From Candidatus Pelagibacter sp. (GTDB lineage Bacteria > Pseudomonadota > Alphaproteobacteria > Pelagibacterales > Pelagibacteraceae), in NCBI GenBank assembly GCA_028095445.1, contig JAOHCJ010000016.1, positions 1 to 12,958 on the forward strand: a DNA stretch of 12,958 nucleotides. The letters are read 5' to 3'. Positions 8,352 through 12,958 of the stretch are shown in pieces. Below the pieces are notes generated by a model, which saw only the letters and a list, made by a program, of their open reading frames with translations, did no database searches and was not told the DNA's origin. How positions within the stretch are numbered: the stretch's first letter is position 1; every line of letters starts with the position of its first letter. A program made the position numbers and the translations under genes.

Positions 8352-9378
8352 AATTTAAACATGGACATTTTTTAAAATTTGATGGACATTGATTTTTAGG
8401 CGGATGAAGATCTTGATTAAATTTATACTCATTCTTTTTAATTATTAATTCAAACATGGCTTTGATAAAATCTTCATTTGTGCCGAGTGCTGGAACTCTT
8501 GTATATTGTTTACAGCCGTTTACAATTGCTAGTTGTTTATATTCTATATCTAATTCAACTAGAGTTTCGGAATGCTCAGACACAAATGCTATGGGAACCA
8601 AAACTATGTGTTTTTCTATTTTTGAGTTTTCAATTATTATATCTTCAGTTGAAGGACCAATCCATTTTAAAGGGCCAACTCTACTTTGATAGCTCAAAAC
8701 CCAGTCTAGATTATTAATATCTAAATTTTCAACTATTTTTTTTACTGATTGTTCAACTTGCCATTGATAGGGATCACCTTTTTTAATATTCTTTTCTGGC
8801 AAACCGTGTGCAGAAAAGATTAATTTATAATTTGTGAGTCCTTTAATTTTTTTTTTTATTTCTTCAGTATGCGCATTAATAAAATTAATATCAGTTGGAT
8901 AACAGCAGATTGTGCTTGTCTTAATGTTATAATTATTTTTTTTACAGATACTCTTCCATTCTTTAATTGAAGACCCAGATGTTGCAGCAGAGTACTGTGG
9001 ATAAAGAGGTAATAAAATTATTTCATCTGGACTAAATGATTGGACCTCTTTAATTACATCTTGTGCTCTTGGGTTCCAGCACCTCATAACCACAAAACAT
9101 TTATATACATCATTTTTTTTGTGTTGATTAAGTTTTTTTTCAAGCGCTGATGATTGATTTTTTGTAAGCTCTAAGATCGGTGAAGCTCCCCCCAGCTCTT
9201 TATAAATTTTTTTTGCAATTGGTGCTCTTCTATAAGAAATCAATTTCGCAAGTGGATATCTTAAAATGGTGGGTAAGTTTAAAATTGCTGGATCATTAAA
9301 TAAATTAAACAAAAAAGGTTTTACATTTTCCAATTTATCTGGTCCTCCCAAATTAAATAATATAATTGCTTTTTTCAT
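8344..9378 (-). CDS. hemH: Ferrochelatase HemH
   Basis: HemH inserts ferrous iron into protoporphyrin IX to make protohaem. The 344-residue protein starts MKKAIILFNLGGP. It shows the PLYPQYSAATSGSS segment (124-137), the active-site SAHGLP with His191 (189-194), and FVSEHSETLVELD (265-277) with the conserved acidic residues. The C terminus has Cys331, Cys338 and Cys340 (C-x6-C-x-C), and a CC pair lies at 158-159. This is the ligand spacing I recall for bacterial [2Fe-2S] ferrochelatases such as those of Caulobacter and Mycobacterium, so an iron-sulfur cluster is likely. The ATG directly abuts the hemE stop with no gap, and the 3' end overlaps hemJ by 8 bases. These three genes are very probably one operon. 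Confidence 0.97.
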   Translation of the reverse strand: MKKAIILFNLGGPDKLENVKPFLFNLFNDPAILNLPTILRYPLAKLISYRRAPIAKKIYKELGGASPILELTKNQSSALEKKLNQHKKNDVYKCFVVMRCWNPRAQDVIKEVQSFSPDEIILLPLYPQYSAATSGSSIKEWKSICKKNNYNIKTSTICCYPTDINFINAHTEEIKKKIKGLTNYKLIFSAHGLPEKNIKKGDPYQWQVEQSVKKIVENLDINNLDWVLSYQSRVGPLKWIGPSTEDIIIENSKIEKHIVLVPIAFVSEHSETLVELDIEYKQLAIVNGCKQYTRVPALGTNEDFIKAMFELIIKKNEYKFNQDLHPPKNQCPSNFKKCPCLNYE

Positions 9379-10380
9379 TTAATAATCTTTTACAGTTTTA
9401 ACTAAGTAATCAACCATATTTGGATCGGTTTCAGGTAAAACTCCATGTCCTAAATTAAAGATATATGGATGATTTTTAAATATATCTAGATATCTTTTTG
9501 TCTCTTTTTTTAAATTTTCTTTGTCAGTTAATAGTGTCTTTGGATCTAGCCCACCCTGGACTGGTATTTTTATTTCCTTACATATTGATGTAGGGCTCAC
9601 ATCATAATCAATATTAATAACATCAGGTTTTACAATATCACAAAAATTCTTGTAATTTTTTATACCTCTTGGAAAACAAATAACTGGGATTTTTAGTGAT
9701 TTCACATAATTTACCAAATTTAGAGTTGGAATATAAACATAGTTTGGTAGATCTTTTTCCTCAAGTAATCCTGCCCAACTATCAAAAATCTGAATAATGG
9801 ATGCTCCATTTTTAATTTGGTTATCAATATGTACTTTTAAAAATTTTTCTAAAATAATTAAAAGTCTATTAATTAAATATTCATCTTTAAAGAAATCTTT
9901 AATCAAAATTTTTTTTGGAGAATTTTTATTTATCATATAAACTAATAGTGTCCAAGGTGCACCAACAAATCCTATTATGTCTTTATTTTTAACTAAATTA
10001 TTTTCACTTACTTTTTTTAATGATTTGTATACTGGGTATAATTTTTGTAAAAAGTCTATTTCATCAATCTTAGAAATTACTTCTAAATTTAAAGAACCTA
10101 ATTGAGGGCCTAAATTTTTTTTAAACTCAACTTTTTGATTTAATCCGTACGGTAACATTAAAATATCTGAAAAAATTATAGCGGCATCTAATTGAAATCT
10201 TTTTAGTGGTTGGAGGGTTATCTCTGATGATAAATTTTCATTAAGACAGAGATCAATAAAATTTGGATTTAATTTTCTAATATTTCTAAACTCCGGGAGA
10301 TATCTTCCTGCTTGTCTCATTAACCATATTGGCTTATTAGTTGTATTTTTATTTATTATTGTTTCATAAATAGGTGTCAT
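9379..10380 (-). CDS. hemE: Uroporphyrinogen III decarboxylase HemE
   Basis: HemE removes four acetate carboxyl groups from uroporphyrinogen III to give coproporphyrinogen III in the cytoplasm. The 333-residue protein carries the N-terminal signature MRQAGRYLPEFR (21-32), which binds substrate carboxylates. It also has FSDILMLPYGL with the catalytic Asp72 (70-80), the second signature GFVGAPWTLLVYM (137-149), QIFDSWAG (197-204) and GHGVLPETDP (311-320). Length and motifs are complete. It is the first gene of the leftward operon and borders the predicted replication origin, as in Caulobacter and Rickettsia. A sigma-70-like promoter overlapping a DnaA box lies directly upstream, giving a very short leader of about 13 bases. 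This suggests a possible link between initiation control and hemE transcription. Confidence 0.98.
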   Translation of the reverse strand: MTPIYETIINKNTTNKPIWLMRQAGRYLPEFRNIRKLNPNFIDLCLNENLSSEITLQPLKRFQLDAAIIFSDILMLPYGLNQKVEFKKNLGPQLGSLNLEVISKIDEIDFLQKLYPVYKSLKKVSENNLVKNKDIIGFVGAPWTLLVYMINKNSPKKILIKDFFKDEYLINRLLIILEKFLKVHIDNQIKNGASIIQIFDSWAGLLEEKDLPNYVYIPTLNLVNYVKSLKIPVICFPRGIKNYKNFCDIVKPDVINIDYDVSPTSICKEIKIPVQGGLDPKTLLTDKENLKKETKRYLDIFKNHPYIFNLGHGVLPETDPNMVDYLVKTVKDY

Positions 10381-10399
10381 AATAATAAGTAAATATTTA

Positions 10400-10428
10400 A
10401 TTATAGTATTAGTTATATAGTATGTGAA
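10400..10428 (-). promoter_or_regulatory. Probable hemE promoter
   Basis: On the minus strand TTCACA (10423-10428) and a perfect TATAAT (10400-10405) are exactly 17 bases apart. This is a strong sigma-70 match with one -35 mismatch. Transcription would begin around 10393, about 13 bases before the hemE ATG. The -35 hexamer is the end of the DnaA box at 10423-10431, so DnaA binding would be expected to compete with RNA polymerase. Confidence 0.6.
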
Positions 10429-10431
10429 TAA
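10423..10431 (-). promoter_or_regulatory. DnaA box (TTATTCACA)
   Basis: The minus strand reads TTATTCACA, a full match to the relaxed DnaA box consensus TTWTNCACA. It sits in the predicted origin, 43 bases upstream of hemE, and shares six bases with the hemE -35 element. Confidence 0.6.
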
Positions 10432-10455
10432 CGGTAATTAATAGTTTTTCATTAT

Positions 10456-10464
10456 TTATACACT
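10456..10464 (+). promoter_or_regulatory. Possible second DnaA box (TTATACACT)
   Basis: TTATACACT matches TTWTNCACA except for the last base. It is 24 bases from the better box and in the opposite orientation. Alone it would mean little in such AT-rich DNA; its position in the predicted origin gives it some weight. Confidence 0.35.
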
Positions 10465-10467
10465 ATT

Positions 10468-10480
10468 TGTTAACAATTAA
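10468..10480 (-). repeat. 13-base origin motif, copy 1 (TTAATTGTTAACA on the minus strand)
   Basis: This copy is identical to the one at 10644-10656 but on the opposite strand. It contains TTAAC, which resembles a CtrA half-site, and the palindrome GTTAAC. Full CtrA sites have TTAA-N7-TTAA, whereas here the spacing is 3, so the binding protein is unknown. Confidence 0.5.
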
Positions 10481-10589
10481 TATTTCGTAAATTCAAAGTA
10501 TATTGTTTAAATTGAAGCTCTATTTAAAATTGTTAGGTAAAATGTATATTATTGATTCACATGTTTATTTTTGTTTAAAAAAACAAGGT

Positions 10590-10619
10590 TTTACAATGAA
10601 AAATAAGAAGCATTAGAAT
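10590..10619 (+). promoter_or_regulatory. Candidate ppsR promoter
   Basis: TTTACA (10590-10595) and TAGAAT (10614-10619) are 18 bases apart, each one base from the sigma-70 consensus. The start would be near 10626, giving a leader of about 39 bases before the ppsR ATG. The second 13-base motif copy lies downstream within that leader. Confidence 0.45.
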
Positions 10620-10643
10620 TATAAAAAATGGTAAGAATAATAC

Positions 10644-10656
10644 TTAATTGTTAACA
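10644..10656 (+). repeat. 13-base origin motif, copy 2 (TTAATTGTTAACA)
   Basis: This is an exact inverted copy of the motif at 10468-10480. It ends 8 bases before the ppsR ATG, where a ribosome binding site would be expected but is absent. A protein bound here could repress ppsR or act in origin control; this is inference. Confidence 0.5.
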
Positions 10657-10664
10657 TTTTATTC

Positions 10665-11489
10665 ATGAACAATACATATCAAATATATTTAATTTCGGAC
10701 TCTACAGGTGAAACACTTGATAGAGTTTTTTTAGCAATTAAAGCTCAATTTAAGAATATTGAATACGATGTAAAATCTTATTTTTTTACTAGGACCAAAA
10801 ATCAAGTTATAAAAATTCTTGAGGAAGCAAAAAAAAATAAGAACTCAATAATTTTATATACCATTGTTGATAATGGCCTTGCGAAATTTTTGGCAAATAG
10901 TAGTGATGACAAAAAAATACCATGCTTTGGAGTACTAGGAAATTTAATACTTAGCTTTTCAAAATTATTAAATCAACAAGCCTCACACTTACCAAGTGGA
11001 CAACACGCTTTAAACGAAGAATATTATGAAAGAATCGAAGCCATTCAATTTACTATGAATCATGATGATGGAAATCTTGTAGAAGAATTAGATAAGTCAG
11101 ATTTAATTTTGTTAGGAGTTAGCAGAACAAGTAAAACACCAACATCAATTTACTTAGCCAACAAGGGATTTAAAACATCAAACATACCACTAATTAATGA
11201 AAACTCAATTCCACAAAAACTAAAAGAAGATCCAAAAATGACCTGTGTAATTGGCCTAACCACAGAAGCCGAAAGATTAGTCGATATAAGAAAAAATAGA
11301 ATGATGACCCTTAAAGAGAGAGAAAACACAAGTTACACAGATATTGAAAAAATAAAAAAGGAAGTAGAAAATGCAAAAAAAACTTTTTTAAAATACAAAT
11401 GGCCAACCATTGATGTTACAAGAAAATCGGTTGAAGAAGTAGCGGCTTCGATAATTAAAATACACGAGATTTATAAAAGTAATGTTTAA
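10665..11489 (+). CDS. ppsR: Pyruvate,phosphate dikinase / PEP synthase regulatory protein (bifunctional kinase-pyrophosphorylase, DUF299)
   Basis: This family reversibly phosphorylates a threonine of pyruvate,phosphate dikinase or PEP synthase. It uses ADP as donor for inactivation and inorganic phosphate for reactivation, which controls the pyruvate-PEP step. The 274-residue protein begins with the typical YLISDSTGETL (8-18). It carries the P-loop-like nucleotide-binding motif GVSRTSKTPTS (151-161), followed by YLANKGFKTSNIPLI (163-177). Which target enzyme is present cannot be told from this window. It is the homologue of the gene bordering the origin in Caulobacter and Rickettsia (RP001). 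No Shine-Dalgarno sequence precedes the ATG, and maf overlaps its end by 8 bases, suggesting a ppsR-maf-aroE-coaE operon. Confidence 0.93.
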   Translation: MNNTYQIYLISDSTGETLDRVFLAIKAQFKNIEYDVKSYFFTRTKNQVIKILEEAKKNKNSIILYTIVDNGLAKFLANSSDDKKIPCFGVLGNLILSFSKLLNQQASHLPSGQHALNEEYYERIEAIQFTMNHDDGNLVEELDKSDLILLGVSRTSKTPTSIYLANKGFKTSNIPLINENSIPQKLKEDPKMTCVIGLTTEAERLVDIRKNRMMTLKERENTSYTDIEKIKKEVENAKKTFLKYKWPTIDVTRKSVEEVAASIIKIHEIYKSNV

Positions 11490-12069
11490 AAAAATAATAC
11501 TTGCTTCCAAAAGCAAAGTTAGAAAAAAAATTCTAGATGAAAATCAAATTAATTGTGTAGTGGAATTTTCAAATGTAGATGAGGACAACATCAAAGAAAG
11601 CTTGTTAAAAGAAAAAGCAACACCAGAAATTATTTCTAAAAACCTTGCTGAGATAAAGGCAAACAAAGTAAGCCAGAAAATAAAAGACCAATTAGTATTA
11701 GGAGCTGATAGTGTCATAGACTTAAAAGGTAAAATAATTTCAAAGCCAATCAATAGAAGTGAAGCTTTAAGAATACTACAAAATTTAAATGGACAAACGC
11801 ATCAACTAATCAGCTCAGTTTGTATATCCAAGAATGGATTGATGATTTGGAATTATACAGATAAAGCCTCGTTGACAATGAAGCAAATGAGTGAAGAAAA
11901 GCTTAAAAATTATTTAGATAAAATAAGCGATGAAGCATTATATTCTTATAATGTTTATCAAATTGAGGGAGAGGGTAGGTCTTTATTTTCTAGGATAGAA
12001 GGAGATGAAGATACTATAATGGGCTTACCAGTTAAAAAAATCAAGGAGTATTTAAATAATTATAAATGA
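11482..12069 (+). CDS. maf: Maf-like nucleotide pyrophosphatase
   Basis: Maf proteins hydrolyse non-canonical or modified nucleoside triphosphates (dTTP/UTP or m7GTP classes) to monophosphates, cleaning the nucleotide pool; some affect septation. The 195-residue protein has the N-terminal ILASKSKVRKKIL (6-18) with the conserved ASxSxxR pattern. It also has GADSVID (74-80) with the catalytic aspartate (Asp76), ISKP (86-89), and a C-terminal YQIEGEGRSLFSRIEGD (159-175) ending in IMGLPV (179-184). Ser77 stands where many homologues have Thr. The substrate class cannot be fixed from sequence here. The start overlaps ppsR by 8 bases (ATGTTTAA), and the stop overlaps aroE by 4 bases (ATGA). The maf-aroE-coaE order is common in alphaproteobacteria. 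Confidence 0.93.
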   Translation: MFKKIILASKSKVRKKILDENQINCVVEFSNVDEDNIKESLLKEKATPEIISKNLAEIKANKVSQKIKDQLVLGADSVIDLKGKIISKPINRSEALRILQNLNGQTHQLISSVCISKNGLMIWNYTDKASLTMKQMSEEKLKNYLDKISDEALYSYNVYQIEGEGRSLFSRIEGDEDTIMGLPVKKIKEYLNNYK

Positions 12070-12899
12070 AAAAATATTTAGTTATAGGAAATCCAATTGA
12101 TCACTCGTTGTCCCCTAGATTACATAATTATTGGTTTAAGGAAAATAATATCAAAGCTATCTATGAAAAAAAGCTAGTTAAAGAAAGTGATATAGAGGGA
12201 GTAATTTCAGAAATGCGAAATGGTAAAATAGAAGGTATTAATGTCACTGTTCCTTTTAAAAAATCAGTTATACCTTTTTTAGACAAAATAGAGATTCCAG
12301 AAAAAACTCAATCAGTAAATACAATTTACATAAAAAAAAACAATGTAACTGGTCCAAATAAAATAGTAGGTAGAAATACAGATTTTTTAGGATTTAAACT
12401 TTCATTAGAGCACATTAAATACAATGTAAAAGGAAAAAAAATTTTAATCTTAGGCGCTGGAGGAGTAACGCCTTCAATCATTTATGCTTTAGAGGAAATG
12501 GAACCTTCCACTATTATGTTGAGCAATAGAACTAAAGAAAAAGCTGAAAATTTAAAAAAATCATTTCCTCAATTAGAGCTTGTGGAATGGGGAAATATTA
12601 AAAATTTTGATATGATTATAAATACTACAAGCTTAGGTCTTAAAGAAAATGATATAATACCAATAAATTATGATCAAATAGGATCAGAGAAGTTTTTTTA
12701 TGACGTTATTTATAATCCTAAAAAAACAAGTTTTCTTTTGGAGGCTGAAAAACGTGGCCATCAGATTGAGAACGGGCAAATGATGTTTGTTTATCAAGCT
12801 CAAGAAGCTTTTAGATTATGGACAATAGCTCCTAATGTGTCAGCAGGACTGATGCCATCTGTTAATAAAAAAGTTCTTCAATTACTGGAAAATGATTAG
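12066..12899 (+). CDS. aroE: Shikimate dehydrogenase AroE
   Basis: AroE reduces 3-dehydroshikimate to shikimate with NADPH in aromatic amino acid synthesis. The 277-residue protein shows the shikimate-binding SLSP (14-17), NVTVPFK with catalytic Lys65 (59-65), SVNT (83-86) and NTDFLG with catalytic Asp106 (104-109). It also has the NADP-binding GAGG turn (130-133), the phosphate-contacting NRT (154-156), NTTSLG (186-191), DVIYNP (213-218) and the C-terminal NGQMMFVYQAQEAFRLW (236-252). Residues and length are complete, so it should be active as AroE rather than a divergent YdiB- or quinate-type enzyme. It overlaps maf by 4 bases and coaE by 8 bases. Confidence 0.97.
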   Translation: MKKYLVIGNPIDHSLSPRLHNYWFKENNIKAIYEKKLVKESDIEGVISEMRNGKIEGINVTVPFKKSVIPFLDKIEIPEKTQSVNTIYIKKNNVTGPNKIVGRNTDFLGFKLSLEHIKYNVKGKKILILGAGGVTPSIIYALEEMEPSTIMLSNRTKEKAENLKKSFPQLELVEWGNIKNFDMIINTTSLGLKENDIIPINYDQIGSEKFFYDVIYNPKKTSFLLEAEKRGHQIENGQMMFVYQAQEAFRLWTIAPNVSAGLMPSVNKKVLQLLEND

Positions 12900-12958
12900 A
12901 ATTGGAATTTTAGGAGATATTGGGTCTGGCAAAAGCTATGTTGCAAAAAATTTTGGTT
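12892..12958 (+). CDS. coaE: Dephospho-CoA kinase CoaE (5' fragment, continues past the window)
   Basis: Only the first 22 codons are present. They read MIRIGILGDIGSGKS and on to KNFG, with the P-loop GDIGSGKS at residues 8-15. CoaE phosphorylates dephospho-CoA in the last step of coenzyme A synthesis; most members have GGIGSGKS, so Asp9 replaces a glycine here. The start ATG overlaps the aroE stop by 8 bases (ATGATTAG). The identification leans on the P-loop plus the very common aroE-coaE order. Confidence 0.9.
   Translation, partial: MIRIGILGDIGSGKSYVAKNFG

Larger units (their letters stand above)
10381..10664. other. Probable chromosomal replication origin (hemE-ppsR intergenic region)
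   Basis: This is the longest non-coding gap in the window. It is strikingly AT-rich and is the point from which all adjacent genes diverge. The origin is mapped between hemE and the RP001 homologue in Caulobacter and is conserved there in Rickettsia; the flanking order here (hemE-hemH-hemJ-rho on one side, ppsR on the other) corresponds. Elements seen are a consensus DnaA box at 10423-10431, a near-match TTATACACT at 10456-10464, another near-match TGATTCACA at 10553-10561, and a 13-base inverted motif pair (10468-10480, 10644-10656). A GC-free stretch at 10391-10405 is a possible unwinding element. There is also a short TTGTTT/AAACAA hairpin (10571-10586). No gene of credible length lies inside. 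Origin function is inferred from synteny and motifs. Confidence 0.75.

Noticed and set aside
10468..10480. Calling the TTAATTGTTAACA motif a CtrA site
   Set aside because: CtrA full sites have TTAA-N7-TTAA; here the TTAA elements are 3 bases apart. It is kept as an unassigned repeat.
10571..10586. TTGTTT-AAAA-AAACAA hairpin as an intrinsic terminator
   Set aside because: The stem is almost all A-T and weak, no T-run follows, and no gene ends nearby. It may still be an origin structure, but there is no support for termination.
10597..10617. Six-codon open frame (MKNKKH) upstream of ppsR as a leader peptide
   Set aside because: It has no Shine-Dalgarno sequence, overlaps the spacer and -10 region of the better promoter candidate, and short frames like this are expected by chance in A-rich DNA.
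1..12958. A novel defence, mobile or biosynthetic system
   Set aside because: Every gene is a recognised core family in a conserved order, and there are no transposases, integrases, CRISPR repeats, attachment sites or unknown genes. The only undescribed candidates are the short regulatory motifs listed above.

Overview
This window is a conserved, housekeeping stretch of a bacterial chromosome from a very AT-rich alphaproteobacterium with a compact genome. The gene order parB-parA-rsmG-mnmG / mnmE-rho-hemJ-hemH-hemE // ppsR-maf-aroE-coaE is the arrangement known around the replication origin of Caulobacter and Rickettsia. The low GC, short spacers, frequent start/stop overlaps and weak Shine-Dalgarno sequences fit best with a streamlined marine lineage such as Pelagibacterales (SAR11). 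A rickettsial or other AT-rich alphaproteobacterium is possible. The placement rests on gene order and composition only.

Layout. Bases 1-801 hold the 3' part of holA (DNA polymerase III delta subunit) on the plus strand. It converges on, and overlaps by 4 bases, the end of parB. From 10380 back to 798 everything is on the minus strand. In transcription order this is hemE, hemH and hemJ (late haem synthesis), rho (termination factor), mnmE, a 234-base spacer, mnmG, rsmG (tRNA and 16S rRNA modification), and parA and parB (chromosome segregation). A near-perfect parS centromere site is embedded in the rsmG coding sequence. From 10665 rightwards the plus strand carries ppsR, maf, aroE and the first 22 codons of coaE, all overlapping end to start.

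The 284-base AT-rich gap between hemE and ppsR (10381-10664) is the most interesting non-coding piece. By synteny it is the likely chromosomal origin. It holds a consensus DnaA box fused to a good hemE promoter, a second near-consensus box, a 13-base motif present twice in inverted orientation, and a promoter candidate for ppsR. All genes between parB and coaE are transcribed away from this gap, so they are co-oriented with the predicted forks; only holA opposes.

How it fits together: the origin, its likely DnaA boxes, parS and the ParA/ParB machinery lie within about 10 kb, so replication initiation and segregation are physically linked. The other genes supply haem, modified tRNA/rRNA and shikimate-pathway enzymes, and the window ends just inside the dephospho-CoA kinase gene. 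I found no mobile element, CRISPR array, defence system, rRNA or tRNA gene, and no clear novel multi-gene system. The items worth a second look are regulatory and architectural.
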